Assembly: GCF_001428105.1 (NCBI RefSeq) | Contig: NZ_LMSJ01000034.1 | Location: forward strand, 192,832-256,831 | Direction: 5' to 3' | From: Paenibacillus sp. Soil766 | Lineage (GTDB): Bacteria; Bacillota; Bacilli; Paenibacillales; NBRC-103111 | DNA: 64,000 nucleotides | In this document: positions 50,932-59,474 of the stretch, one piece after another | Layout: every line of letters starts with the position of its first letter | Numbering within the stretch: the first letter of the stretch is position 1 | Program-made: the position numbers and the translations under genes | Notes under the pieces: model-generated | The model's input: the letters and a program-made list of their open reading frames with translations, nothing else | What the model was told of the DNA's origin: nothing | Database searches by the model: none

Positions 50932-51150
50932 ATGGCGAAACCGCTGGAATTAGACGAGATTTGGGTAGAGCGAATTAAACAAATTTTAGATGGACTTGAA
51001 TATGGTTCTGTACAAATTGTGGTTCATGACGGCAAGATTACACAGATTGATAAAACAGAAAGAAAAAGATTTGAGACGACGGCTGCGCCGCAAGCGCAAG
51101 CCACATTACAAGCGGTGAAATCGACGACCAAGCAAAAGAGTAAAGTGTAG
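50932..51150 (+). CDS. YezD family small protein (DUF2292)
   Basis: A 72-residue protein whose N-terminal ~45 residues (ERIKQILDGLEYGSVQIVVHDGKITQIDKTERKRF) match the YezD family, followed by an Ala/Gln/Lys-rich tail. YezD genes are often next to sulfur-assimilation genes, and the sulfate transporter operon is 1.2 kb away. ATG 50932 follows GGAGG by 7 bases. The molecular role is unknown. Confidence 0.8.
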   Translation: MAKPLELDEIWVERIKQILDGLEYGSVQIVVHDGKITQIDKTERKRFETTAAPQAQATLQAVKSTTKQKSKV

Positions 51151-51200
51151 CCTAATTACCACATTAATACCTAGAAGGTTTCCTCATTGCACTCATACAT

Positions 51201-51237
51201 CAGCCCCCCATGCCTTGTGGAATGGGGGCTGTTTTCA
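51201..51237 (+). terminator. Intrinsic terminator after the YezD-family gene
   Basis: A GC-rich stem (CAGCCCCCCAT with ATGGGGGCTG, one bulged C) and loop of about 10 bases, followed by GTTTTC. It ends the hydrolase-yezD unit 50 bases after the stop. Confidence 0.8.
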
Positions 51238-51294
51238 TTCGTCAGAAGACGTATACTAAGGAGGAGTAGAAGCGAGATTTGGAAGGAGAATCTT

Positions 51295-52245
51295 ATGCGT
51301 AAAGGTCACTTTATTTGGGAAGATGCGCAGGGAATCAAACACTATGTGTACGAGTGGCTACCTTCGGAAGACGTAGGATTCAAGGGGATTGTGCAGATCG
51401 CGCATGGGATGGCAGAAACAGCCGCCAGATATGAGCGACTAGCTAATGTTTTGACTAAGAACGGATATGCCGTCTATGCAAATGATCACTTGGGACATGG
51501 TCAAACAGCGGGTTCTTTGGAGGCCGTAGGTAGGTTTGGGAAGAATAGCTTCCATGCCATGGCGGATGCAATGGGGCATATTACGTCACAAATTCGAATG
51601 CGTTATGAAGAGACGAACCTGCCGCTATTTATGCTAGGGCATAGCATGGGTTCATTTTTAACACAGTACTACATGGGAACTTATATGGAGCGGTATCCGA
51701 CCCGTGTTCAAGGAATTCTATTGTCGGGTTCGAATGGAAAAGAAGGGCCAGCTCTTCATGTTGGCATTGGGATTGCGACGTTGGAAGCTGCTATTCGAGG
51801 AGATCATTTTCGGAGTGTTCTGTTAACCGCACTTTCATTTGGATCGTTTAACACGAAGTTCAAGCCGAATCGTACGCCATTTGATTGGTTGAGTCGAGAT
51901 GAGCGTGAGGTTGATGCTTATATCAATGATCCGTATTGCGGCGGGATTTTTACATCGGGATACTTTAGGGATTTCTTCAAAGGATTAATGGAAATACATA
52001 CACCTCATCATTTGGCTCGTATTCGCAAAGAGGTTCCCATTTATATTTTCTCAGGTGAGGATGATCCAGTTGGCGGGCAAGGAAAGGGAGTTCGGCGATT
52101 AATTCAGACTTATGAGAAGTTGGGGATACAAGATATCAGCTATACGTTATACCCTGGTGGCAGACACGAGATGTTGAATGAAATTAACCGCGATGAGGTA
52201 ATGGGGGATATTGTCGCAAGGTTAGATAGTTGGATTGCGAATTGA
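51295..52245 (+). CDS. Alpha/beta hydrolase, lysophospholipase/monoacylglycerol lipase-like
   Basis: A 316-residue hydrolase with oxyanion motif AHGMAETAARYERLA, the YANDHLGHGQT segment typical of the monoglyceride lipase/lysophospholipase group, nucleophile elbow GHSMGS, acid region GEDDPVGGQGKGV and His in GGRHEMLNE. It probably cleaves lipid or short ester substrates. ATG 51295 follows AAGGAG by 6 bases; a longer frame from 51187 has no support and would run through the terminator. Confidence 0.85.
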   Translation: MRKGHFIWEDAQGIKHYVYEWLPSEDVGFKGIVQIAHGMAETAARYERLANVLTKNGYAVYANDHLGHGQTAGSLEAVGRFGKNSFHAMADAMGHITSQIRMRYEETNLPLFMLGHSMGSFLTQYYMGTYMERYPTRVQGILLSGSNGKEGPALHVGIGIATLEAAIRGDHFRSVLLTALSFGSFNTKFKPNRTPFDWLSRDEREVDAYINDPYCGGIFTSGYFRDFFKGLMEIHTPHHLARIRKEVPIYIFSGEDDPVGGQGKGVRRLIQTYEKLGIQDISYTLYPGGRHEMLNEINRDEVMGDIVARLDSWIAN

Positions 52246-52248
52246 AAT

Positions 52249-52295
52249 AAGCCGTTCCTTATTGGCCTGATGGCTTATGGGGAACGGCTTTATTT
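52249..52295. terminator. Bidirectional terminator between converging genes
   Basis: A perfect 10-bp outer stem (52249-52258 with 52281-52290) encloses a small GCC/GGC inner stem. A T-rich stretch follows on the plus strand and ATTTC on the other. It separates the lipase-like gene from the converging SnoaL-like gene. Confidence 0.8.
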
Positions 52296-52335
52296 GGTAA
52301 TGGTTGGATACGTTAAAGTACGAGTTCGATCGTTA

Positions 52336-52761
52336 CTAATTCGCATTCCGTTCGAGTTGTACACGAATGCCTTTACGATCGATTTGAATCCAGTATTCTA
52401 CGATTTTGTCATGCTCTACGCGATACACAGCGCTAGCGATTTCGATAATCGGTTTCCCGGTAGGTGAGAAGCCATCAACTTCTCCGATATGTATACCCGA
52501 TTGCTTCCAGCGAACATAAACACGATCTTCCTGGGTGAGGAGCTCCTGAACTTCTAATTTAAAAGTGCCGTATGCGTCGAGCATTTCACGAACATGATCA
52601 GCGTAATTAGTTGGGGTACGATGTACTGTTATTTCGTTTTCAGCTGTGATTTGGTGGGCAAGAACCTGTTCGGCCATGTAATCATGGGCTGCATCGGGCT
52701 GCAGACCAGAACGGACGAGTTGGAAAAACTGTTGCACGACGTCTCTTGGTGATCTTGGCAT
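52336..52761 (-). CDS. SnoaL/NTF2-like fold protein
   Basis: A 141-residue single-domain protein of the SnoaL-like group (ester cyclase/NTF2 fold). RDVVQQFFQLVRSG begins the first helix; DRVYVRWKQSGIHIGEVDGF and GKPIIEIASAVYRVEHDKIVEYWIQID form the sheet with the typical final EYW. Members include polyketide cyclases and many with no known substrate. ATG 52761 (reverse) has AAAGGAG upstream. Confidence 0.8.
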   Translation of the reverse strand: MPRSPRDVVQQFFQLVRSGLQPDAAHDYMAEQVLAHQITAENEITVHRTPTNYADHVREMLDAYGTFKLEVQELLTQEDRVYVRWKQSGIHIGEVDGFSPTGKPIIEIASAVYRVEHDKIVEYWIQIDRKGIRVQLERNAN

Positions 52762-52902
52762 AGGGGTCGCTCCTTTATTGGAAGAATGAATGCCTGGTAA
52801 AAAAGTATAGGGGATTGCGCGTATATGTGCAAGCGGCAGATTAGAAGAGGGATAAGTCAGATGATTATCAAAGGTAGTGTGTTAAACTAGAGTAAATAGT
52901 TG

Positions 52903-52927
52903 AAGGAGGCTCCAATGTAAAAGTATG
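52903..52927 (+). promoter_or_regulatory. AUGUAA start-stop element ahead of the AraC-type regulator gene
   Basis: The only strong ribosome binding site, AAGGAGG (52903-52909), is 5 bases from an ATG at 52915 that is immediately followed by TAA (52918-52920). The regulator's ATG starts 4 bases after that stop, in another frame, and is 15 bases from the AAGGAGG. Ribosomes would mostly initiate at the start-stop and must reinitiate to make the regulator. Confidence 0.55.
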
Positions 52928-53944
52928 AAGGATCTTACCTCGGACCGCATTAAAATCCCACTAGGATTCTGGGCAGGATTAAATCAGTTGGGGATTTCCT
53001 CCCACGATATAGCTCGCCATGCACGATTGCCGCTCACCATAATTAATGAACCTGGAGTCACCACTAGCCAATATTTCGCGATCTGGCAGGCATATTCCGA
53101 TCTCATCGGTGACAATGCCCAAGGAATTATCAAGCTTGTGACCGCCTTCGAAACAGCCAAATACCCACCGTCCGTCTTAGCGACTTACCATGCTCGTGAC
53201 TATCGCGACGCACTAAACCGAATGGTTCGTTATAAACAAATGTGTCCGCCCGAAAGCTTACATATCACCGAGGAGGGAGAGAACTGTGTAATCGAACTGA
53301 ATTGGCTGACGACAGAGCAACCCGGTCCACCAATGTTGGTTGGCATCACACTGGCATACCTTCTGGAACTCGGGCGACGAGGAACTGGTCAACATTTGAC
53401 GGCGAGATTTGTCGAATTCTCACAACCCATGGGCGATTTGCAGGCTCTTGAAGCATACTTTGGTTGCCGCGTCGGGGTTGGTGCTTCTAGTAACCGTTTG
53501 ACTTTACATCGAAGAGATTTGGAGCTCCCCTTTGTTTCGTACAACGAAGAATTGCTGGAGATGCTGACTCCTGTTCTGGACCAATCCTTGGATGAACAGC
53601 TGCGTAGACACTCTATTACTGAAATGGTCAAATGGATCTTGAAGCGCAGCCTTACAGCAGGGCGCCCTGACATTCATACCGTTGCGAAGGAATTGGGGAT
53701 GAGTGAACGCACTTTGCAGCGCCAGCTCACTGATGACAACACGAGCTTTCAGCATCTGTTGTCTCAAGTTAGACATGAACAGGCAAGGGAGTACTTGGCA
53801 GACTCCTCGTTCGAGATTAAAGAAGTGGCTTTCTTGATTGGATATGAAGACCAGAATTCATTCTATCGTGCCTTCCGCATGTGGGAAGGTGATACTCCTT
53901 CCAATTGGCGTGCGGCCAAGTTAACCTTGGCTACAGAGAATTAA
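52925..53944 (+). CDS. AraC-family transcriptional regulator (Arabinose_bd plus HTH_18)
   Basis: A 339-residue regulator. The N-terminal ~190 residues resemble the arabinose-binding-like domain of the OruR/ArgR-type AraC subfamily. The C-terminal ~100 residues contain two helix-turn-helix motifs (VAKELGMSERTLQRQL and IKEVAFLIGYEDQNSFYRAFRMW). ATG 52925 is preceded by a start-stop element. It is transcribed towards an SDR gene, and a 21-base-spaced direct repeat between the two is a likely operator. The ligand is unknown. Confidence 0.88.
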   Translation: MKDLTSDRIKIPLGFWAGLNQLGISSHDIARHARLPLTIINEPGVTTSQYFAIWQAYSDLIGDNAQGIIKLVTAFETAKYPPSVLATYHARDYRDALNRMVRYKQMCPPESLHITEEGENCVIELNWLTTEQPGPPMLVGITLAYLLELGRRGTGQHLTARFVEFSQPMGDLQALEAYFGCRVGVGASSNRLTLHRRDLELPFVSYNEELLEMLTPVLDQSLDEQLRRHSITEMVKWILKRSLTAGRPDIHTVAKELGMSERTLQRQLTDDNTSFQHLLSQVRHEQAREYLADSSFEIKEVAFLIGYEDQNSFYRAFRMWEGDTPSNWRAAKLTLATEN

Positions 53945-53963
53945 TATGTACAGTTGTTAATGA

Positions 53964-53991
53964 TTTGGCGTGTTACGCAAGAACTTTGGCG
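53964..53991 (+). promoter_or_regulatory. Direct-repeat operator candidate for the AraC-type regulator
   Basis: TTTGGCG occurs at 53964-53970 and again at 53985-53991, exactly 21 bases apart (two helical turns). AraC-family proteins commonly bind such direct repeats. The site lies between the regulator gene and the SDR gene, about 90 bases before the SDR start. Confidence 0.5.
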
Positions 53992-54074
53992 CAATAGGCT
54001 AGTTACGGAACAATCCAGACCTAGTAAACTAATCCCTATCCAGGCACAAGATTTTAGTAAAGGAGACAAGTACA

Positions 54075-54869
54075 ATGGATATGGGATTAAACAATAAAAC
54101 AGCTTTAGTTACAGGTTCTACGAAGGGGATTGGTAAAGCAATAGCCATTGAACTTGCCAAAGAAGGTGTTAATGTCCTCATAAATGGACGGAACTTTGAA
54201 GAGGTAGAACGGATTGTTGAAGAATTGAAGTCGGATTTCCCAGCTACCTCACCTCAAAATGCAACTGCCGATATTGTGGATATGATGCAAAGGGAGGCAC
54301 TATTTAAAAAATATCCCCACATAGATATTTTAGTGAACAATATGGGGATTTATGAAATGATGCAATATGAAGACGTTGACGATGAAATATGGGAAAAGTA
54401 CTTCCGTATCAATGTTCTGGCTGCAAATGGGTTATGTAAATTTTACTTGCCTACAATGTTGAAAAAAGATTTTGGTCGCATTATCTTTATCGCCAGTGAA
54501 GAAGCAATGATGCCTTCTGGACAAATGCCACAGTATTGTATGACCAAATCAATGCTATTGTCATTGTCAAAAAGCTTATCTAAACTAACAAGAGGAACAG
54601 AAGTTACCGTCAATTCGATCATGCCAGGACCAACACTCTCCGAAAATGTGCAACAAATAATTGAAAGTATGTATCCTAATGAAGCTATGACTTTTTCGGA
54701 AAAAGAGAAACAATTGGTGTCTACAATGTTACCTCAATCTGAAATCCAACGATTTATTAATCCTATTGAAATAGGTAGACTAGCTGCATTCTTATGCAGT
54801 CCATATGCTTCTGCTTTTAAAGGTTCTCCGATCCGAATGGATGGGGGGATGGTACCTACTATTTTTTAG
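54075..54869 (+). CDS. Short-chain dehydrogenase/reductase
   Basis: A 264-residue SDR: cofactor motif TGSTKGIGKA, NNMGIYE (NNxG-type), an IASEEAM segment in place of the usual catalytic Ser motif, and Tyr and Lys of YCMTKS (YxxxK shape). Downstream SIMPGPTLSENV and the SPIRMDGGM end are typical. The gene is more AT-rich than its neighbours. AAAGGAGAC lies 8 bases upstream. Its likely regulator is the AraC-type protein just before it. The substrate is not known. Confidence 0.85.
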   Translation: MDMGLNNKTALVTGSTKGIGKAIAIELAKEGVNVLINGRNFEEVERIVEELKSDFPATSPQNATADIVDMMQREALFKKYPHIDILVNNMGIYEMMQYEDVDDEIWEKYFRINVLAANGLCKFYLPTMLKKDFGRIIFIASEEAMMPSGQMPQYCMTKSMLLSLSKSLSKLTRGTEVTVNSIMPGPTLSENVQQIIESMYPNEAMTFSEKEKQLVSTMLPQSEIQRFINPIEIGRLAAFLCSPYASAFKGSPIRMDGGMVPTIF

Positions 54870-54902
54870 TGATCCATCATTTATATATGGGGGGGCAAGT
54901 AC

Positions 54903-56039
54903 GTGAATACAGGTAAGAAGAAGGCTGCAAGTACTGAAGCAAATCGAGAAACTCTTGGGAAACGCGCTCTGAATCGAGCGTTACTCGAGAGACAATTGCT
55001 TCTGAGGCGAGTCAACTTGCCAGCGCTAGAAGTAATTGAGCATTTAGTAGGTTTGCAGGCTCAAGCGCCGAATCCTCCTTACTATGGTTTGTGGACACGA
55101 ATTGAAGGATTTCAACAGGAAGAGCTGAGCCGTCTACTTGAAGAAAGGAAGGCGGTGCGCATCGCGATGATGCGCTCTACGATTCACTTGATGTCAGCTC
55201 GAGATTGTTTGGAGTTGCGACCCTTGTTACAATCTGTCCACGATCGAGGTTATACGGGTGCCTACGGCAAGAGTCTCGCTAATATAGATGCACAAGCGCT
55301 AGCTACCGCAGGCCGAGCGCTGGTCGAAGCGAAGCCAATGACATTCAGCGAACTCGGCAAGCAGTTAAGTGAAGAGTGGCCAGACCGAGATCCAGAGGCT
55401 CTCTCAGCTGCCATCCGGACGATGTTGCCTCTTGTCCAAGTGCCGCCACGCGGACTTTGGGGTCAGAGCGGCCAAGCAGCGCATACGTCTGCAGAACTGT
55501 GGCTGGGATCGTCCCTCTCTACCGAACCGAAGCTTGCGATTATGATCCAACGCTATTTGTCCGCCTTTGGCCCAGCTTCAGTCAAGGACATGCAGGCTTG
55601 GTCGGGACTAACTAGGTTGCGCGAGGCATTCGAGCAACTGCGTCCTAGTCTCATCTGCTTCCGTGACGAGCACGGGATTGAATTATTCGACTTGCCAGAT
55701 GCCCCAAGACCCGACCCAAGCAGCATATCCCCGCCACGATTCTTAGGTGAGTTTGATAATGTTTTATTATCGCATGCAGATCGTACACGGATTATCGATG
55801 ACGCTTATCGAAATCGGGTATTCACTAAGAACGGTATTATTCGGTCAGTTATCCTCGTGGACGGCTTTGTTAGCGGAATATGGCATATCAAACGGGGGAG
55901 CGGAACAGCAACACTTACTATCGAATCCTTCAGGCGATTATCTTCTGAGGAACAAGGCGAACTAGCCATAGAAGGAGCAAAACTTCTGAAATTTGCAGCG
56001 GTTGACGAGCACACGCATGATATCCAGTTCCTAGCCTAG
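54903..56039 (+). CDS. AlkZ/AlkX-like winged-helix DNA-binding protein (HTH_42)
   Basis: A 378-residue protein of the winged-helix HTH_42 family. LLRRVNLPALEVIEHLVGLQAQAP carries the QAQ motif that corresponds to the catalytic Gln-X-Gln of AlkZ-type DNA glycosylases, which unhook interstrand cross-links and remove bulky adducts. Later MMRSTIHLMSARD and the final ~80 residues are also family-like. GTG start with a GGGGGGC site upstream. Glycosylase activity is inferred from the family and the QxQ motif. Confidence 0.8.
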   Translation: MNTGKKKAASTEANRETLGKRALNRALLERQLLLRRVNLPALEVIEHLVGLQAQAPNPPYYGLWTRIEGFQQEELSRLLEERKAVRIAMMRSTIHLMSARDCLELRPLLQSVHDRGYTGAYGKSLANIDAQALATAGRALVEAKPMTFSELGKQLSEEWPDRDPEALSAAIRTMLPLVQVPPRGLWGQSGQAAHTSAELWLGSSLSTEPKLAIMIQRYLSAFGPASVKDMQAWSGLTRLREAFEQLRPSLICFRDEHGIELFDLPDAPRPDPSSISPPRFLGEFDNVLLSHADRTRIIDDAYRNRVFTKNGIIRSVILVDGFVSGIWHIKRGSGTATLTIESFRRLSSEEQGELAIEGAKLLKFAAVDEHTHDIQFLA

Positions 56040-56200
56040 GCGACTCATTCAACGAACACAACAATGATTAACAATCAACTACCTAAATGAATCTGTTTTT
56101 TAACGGAAATATTTTACATTATTCTTGAAACATTTGGGGGAGCTGATCCGTTTAAGAGTTGTTGATGTTGTTATGTTGTTGAGGTTAGAAGGGGGGAGTT

Positions 56201-56773
56201 ATGGTGAGAAGAGTACTAAGTTTGATTCTGATGACTGTGCTAGGTTTTAGTTTCATGACGATCTTCCATTCTTCCAATGCATATGCTTGCTCTTGTGCTA
56301 TGCCTCAAACTGTCGAAGCTCAATTTAATCGTTCGGAAGCCGTTTTCGCTGGTCGTGTCCTTGATGTAAATGAGCAAAGAAACTTAAACGGGAGTATGAC
56401 GAAAGCTGCACTATTCGATGTAAGCCATATTTGGAAAGGTGGCACAGCATCTCAAATCATTATTCACACGGGTAGCGGTGGCGGTGATTGTGGATTCAAC
56501 TTTGAAAAAGGCAAAGAATATTTGGTTTATGCTGGATACTCTACCATGTATGGAGACAAAAAATTACTTGTCACAATCATTTGTGATCGGACGGTTGCTT
56601 TAGATCAAGCGCAAGAGGACCTAGCAGCATTAGGTGAGGGGAAACCCCCAACGGATAAAGTTAATCTTGAAGGTGAACTTTCTCGGTTACATCCCTATAT
56701 CTGGGTTGCGATCATTGGATTTGTTCTGTTGGGTACGACCATTTTCTTGGTTCGGCGAAAATGGAGGAAGTAA
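56201..56773 (+). CDS. Secreted TIMP-like domain protein with C-terminal membrane helix
   Basis: A 190-residue protein with an N-terminal signal peptide (about 1-29). Immediately after cleavage it starts CSCAMPQTVEAQFNRSEAVFAGRV, the CxC start and fold of the TIMP-like family seen in many Bacilli. A C-terminal helix (YIWVAIIGFVLLGTTIFLV) followed by RRKWRK anchors it in the membrane facing out. The family's function in bacteria is unknown. GGGGGGAG precedes the ATG. Confidence 0.8.
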   Translation: MVRRVLSLILMTVLGFSFMTIFHSSNAYACSCAMPQTVEAQFNRSEAVFAGRVLDVNEQRNLNGSMTKAALFDVSHIWKGGTASQIIIHTGSGGGDCGFNFEKGKEYLVYAGYSTMYGDKKLLVTIICDRTVALDQAQEDLAALGEGKPPTDKVNLEGELSRLHPYIWVAIIGFVLLGTTIFLVRRKWRK

Positions 56774-56780
56774 TGAAGTA

Positions 56781-56815
56781 GCAGCCCCTTCGCGCAATGC
56801 GAAGGGGCTGCTTTC
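56781..56815. terminator. Bidirectional terminator before etfA end
   Basis: A perfect 13-bp stem (56781-56793 with 56799-56811) with a 5-base loop and TTTCGTC after it. It separates the TIMP-like gene from the converging etfA gene. Confidence 0.85.
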
Positions 56816-56825
56816 GTCTGCTGAT

Positions 56826-57809
56826 CTACGCCAGCAGCTTCTTGAACTCCGCGGTCAGCAGCGGCACGACCTCGAATAAATCGCCGACGATGCCGTAGTC
56901 GGCGACTTTAAAGATCGGCGCCTCCGCATCCTTGTTGATCGCGATGATGACGCGCGAAGAGCTCATCCCCGCCAAATGTTGGATGGCGCCGCTAATGCCG
57001 CACGCGATGTAAATTTCCGGCGTCACGACCTTGCCGGTCTGACCGATTTGCATCGCGTACTCGCAATACCCCGCGTCGCAGGCTCCGCGGGAAGCTCCGA
57101 CAGCGCCGCCGAGGACGGCAGCCAGCTCTTCGAGCGGCTGGAATCCATCGGCGCTGCGCACGCCCCGTCCGCCGGAGACGACGATCTTGGCTTCTGCCAA
57201 GTCGATAGCGCCGGACGTTTTTTTCACAACCTCCCGGATGATGCTGCGCAGGGAGGGAGCGGGGTAGGCAACATCGATGATGGCAGCTTGACGCGAAGCG
57301 TCGGGCTCGGAGGCTGCGATGTTGTTGGGTCTTATCGTGACGACCCATGGCGCGGCAGGGTCGGTGAACGATTTCTTTTCGACGGCTTTGCCAGCATAAA
57401 GCGGTCGGGTGAACAAGACGTTATCGCCGCTGCGCTCAATGGCGGTAACGTCAGAGATTTGGCCGGCGGATAGCGAAGCGGCCGCCATAGGTGCTAGATC
57501 ACGGCCAATAGCCGTGTGACCGAAGTATAGTGCATGTGGCGCTGCGACAGCGGCCACGGCCAACAAAGCACTCAAATATCCCTCCGAGCTATAACTCTCT
57601 AGCTGAGGATCCTCTACAACATAGATGGTGTCTGCGCCGTAAGCAGCGAGCTCAGCCGCTAATTCTTTCGTGCCAGCACCACCGAGTAGAACTGCAGCAA
57701 GTGTATCACCATCTCCAGTAGATAGCTGTGCCGAACGTAAAGCCTCAAAGGATACTTGACGAAGCTTGCCACTGCGAGCTTCTGCAACAACAAGAAATTG
57801 TTTAGCCAT
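56826..57809 (-). CDS. etfA: Electron transfer flavoprotein, alpha subunit
   Basis: A 327-residue FAD-binding subunit. The C-terminal FAD domain has the signature GRGVRSADGFQPLEELA, GASRGACDAGY, QIGQTGKVVTPEIYIACGISGAIQHLAGM and AINKDAEAPIFKVADYGIVGD. It accepts electrons from acyl-CoA dehydrogenases and passes them on through a quinone reductase such as FadF. ATG 57809 (reverse) has GGGAGGC upstream. The 3' half (about 56820-57500) is strongly GC-rich. It follows etfB by 34 bases. Confidence 0.92.
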   Translation of the reverse strand: MAKQFLVVAEARSGKLRQVSFEALRSAQLSTGDGDTLAAVLLGGAGTKELAAELAAYGADTIYVVEDPQLESYSSEGYLSALLAVAAVAAPHALYFGHTAIGRDLAPMAAASLSAGQISDVTAIERSGDNVLFTRPLYAGKAVEKKSFTDPAAPWVVTIRPNNIAASEPDASRQAAIIDVAYPAPSLRSIIREVVKKTSGAIDLAEAKIVVSGGRGVRSADGFQPLEELAAVLGGAVGASRGACDAGYCEYAMQIGQTGKVVTPEIYIACGISGAIQHLAGMSSSRVIIAINKDAEAPIFKVADYGIVGDLFEVVPLLTAEFKKLLA

Positions 57810-57843
57810 CGATATAGCCTCCCTAGTCACTTAGTGGGTGAAG

Positions 57844-58608
57844 TTAGATCACTTTGGATTCGTTACGCAGTGCTTGAACGAGTTCAGTTACTTGGGAAGC
57901 AAGCTCGCCTTTGAGAACACGGCCAGCCTGACGCTCGGGCGGTAGGGATAACGCCAGTCGTGTTGTTTTGGCAAGAATGGCATCCGAACCAGAAATATCA
58001 TCAAGCGTTAAGTGTTGGAAAGGCTTTTTCTTCGCTTTCATAATGCCAGGAAGTGAGGGATATCTAGGTTCGTTTAAGCCTTGCTGCGCAGTAAATAGAG
58101 CAGGGAGTGGTACCTCGATTACTTCGATATCGCCTTCGGCATCTCGGTGAACAAGCGCTTTATCTCCTGTAATGTCCAGCTTAGTAATCGAAGCGACATG
58201 AGGCAAGCCAAGTAGATGAGCTAGACGAATGGCAACTTGGCCTGCGCCGTTATCGACAGAGAAATTACCGCCTAGTAAGAGGTCGACGGATTGGCTGCGT
58301 AAATAAGCAGCTAAGATTTCAGCAATTTCGAATTCGTCCCCGATGATGCGATCATCCGTAATCAATACTGCCTCGTCAGCACCCATCGCGAGAGCAGTTC
58401 GCAGCGCTTCTGCTGTTCGATCTGGTCCGATCGATAGAAGTGTCACTTTACCGCCATGCACATCTCGTAATTGAATGGCTTGCTCTACTGCATACTCGTC
58501 GTACGGATTTATAACGAACTTCGCGCCATCCTCTTGAACGACGCCATCTTGCAAGACGATTTTCTCCTCTGTATCAAACGTTTGCTTCAATAATACAAAA
58601 ATGTCCAT
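57844..58608 (-). CDS. etfB: Electron transfer flavoprotein, beta subunit
   Basis: A 254-residue EtfB, the partner that binds AMP and closes the heterodimer. It shows VLLKQTFDTEEKI, NPYDEYAVEQAIQLRD, LAMGADEAVLITDD and LLGLPHVASITKLDI, typical of the family. It starts 63 bases after fadR on the minus strand, in the order fadR-etfB-etfA found in the B. subtilis fad region, where the operon is repressed by FadR. Confidence 0.92.
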   Translation of the reverse strand: MDIFVLLKQTFDTEEKIVLQDGVVQEDGAKFVINPYDEYAVEQAIQLRDVHGGKVTLLSIGPDRTAEALRTALAMGADEAVLITDDRIIGDEFEIAEILAAYLRSQSVDLLLGGNFSVDNGAGQVAIRLAHLLGLPHVASITKLDITGDKALVHRDAEGDIEVIEVPLPALFTAQQGLNEPRYPSLPGIMKAKKKPFQHLTLDDISGSDAILAKTTRLALSLPPERQAGRVLKGELASQVTELVQALRNESKVI

Positions 58609-58671
58609 AGTGGGGCTCCCTCCTGAATATACATGAAATAGAGACCTTAAATGACTTGATGAACGTTTGCA

Positions 58672-59259
58672 CTACGACTCAATCCCTCTAAGGAAAAAAT
58701 CAAGTGAAGGACCAACCTGAGCTGTTAATGAATATTTCTGGCCAGAAATTAGCCAAGAGGTAACGACTTCATCCATACCACCAAAAATAAGAAGTCTCAC
58801 CAGCTTCACATCCAGATCCGCACGGAAGCTGCCGTCACTCTTTCCTTTTTCTAATATATTTTCAATGAGGATAATATATCTCTTAAGGGCAAGACCAATC
58901 TCTTTACGAAGCTCCAAATCACTTTGACGAAGCTCAATTTGTGTGAGGTAAGCCATATGAATGTTATTTTCCAGCTCGCTAAAATGAATTTCACAAATTT
59001 TGCGCAACGCATCCTTGGGGCTTGTGCTTTCACGGACTGCAAGATTGAATTTCTCGACAAGCTCGCCTAATTTCTCTTGAAAAAGACTAGTTAAGATATC
59101 CTCCTTCTTCTTGAAGTAGAGATAAATGGTGCCATCTGCAATACCGGCTTCTTTGGCAATACGTGAAACTTGTGATTTATGAAACCCATTTTCTGCAAAT
59201 ACTTTCATCGCGCCTTCGAGAATCGCGTAATACTTGTCTGGTTTTTTGCCACTTGTCAA
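58672..59259 (-). CDS. fadR: TetR-family fatty-acid-responsive repressor FadR
   Basis: A 195-residue TetR protein. The HTH region (ENGFHKSQVSRIAKEAGIADGTIYLYFKKKEDIL) is nearly identical to that of B. subtilis FadR (YsiA), and the length matches. TTG 59259 (reverse) gives MTSGKKPDKYY with GAGGTGATC upstream; the longer frame from 59286 lacks a site. FadR represses beta-oxidation genes until long-chain acyl-CoA binds. A perfect FadR box lies 35 bases before its start. Confidence 0.9.
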   Translation of the reverse strand: MTSGKKPDKYYAILEGAMKVFAENGFHKSQVSRIAKEAGIADGTIYLYFKKKEDILTSLFQEKLGELVEKFNLAVRESTSPKDALRKICEIHFSELENNIHMAYLTQIELRQSDLELRKEIGLALKRYIILIENILEKGKSDGSFRADLDVKLVRLLIFGGMDEVVTSWLISGQKYSLTAQVGPSLDFFLRGIES

Positions 59260-59293
59260 GGAGATCACCTCGGTGTTAGAATACAAATATCGG

Positions 59294-59311
59294 TGAATGA
59301 ATACTCATTCA
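59294..59311. promoter_or_regulatory. FadR operator box
   Basis: The 18 bases TGAATGAATACTCATTCA match the B. subtilis FadR consensus TGAATGAMTANTCATTCA at every position and form a near-perfect palindrome. It lies upstream of fadR, on the side of the divergent fadF-fadN operon. Confidence 0.88.
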
Positions 59312-59474
59312 TTTTTGTAATTTCATCATAAAATACGCAGTACGCCTTGTCAACGACTTATTCCGCTTAACCAAGCATGTAGGGAGGTTTGTCGGCTTAC
59401 TCTTCACATTGAAGCAGGTTTCTACTCTTATTTAAAAAGGGATTCATGGAATTTGCTTTTTTGCGATTCACGAA

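Noticed and set aside
51187..51294. N-terminal extension of the lipase-like protein
   Set aside because: The extension would run through a terminator hairpin and has no ribosome binding site, while ATG 51295 has AAGGAG at 6 bases.
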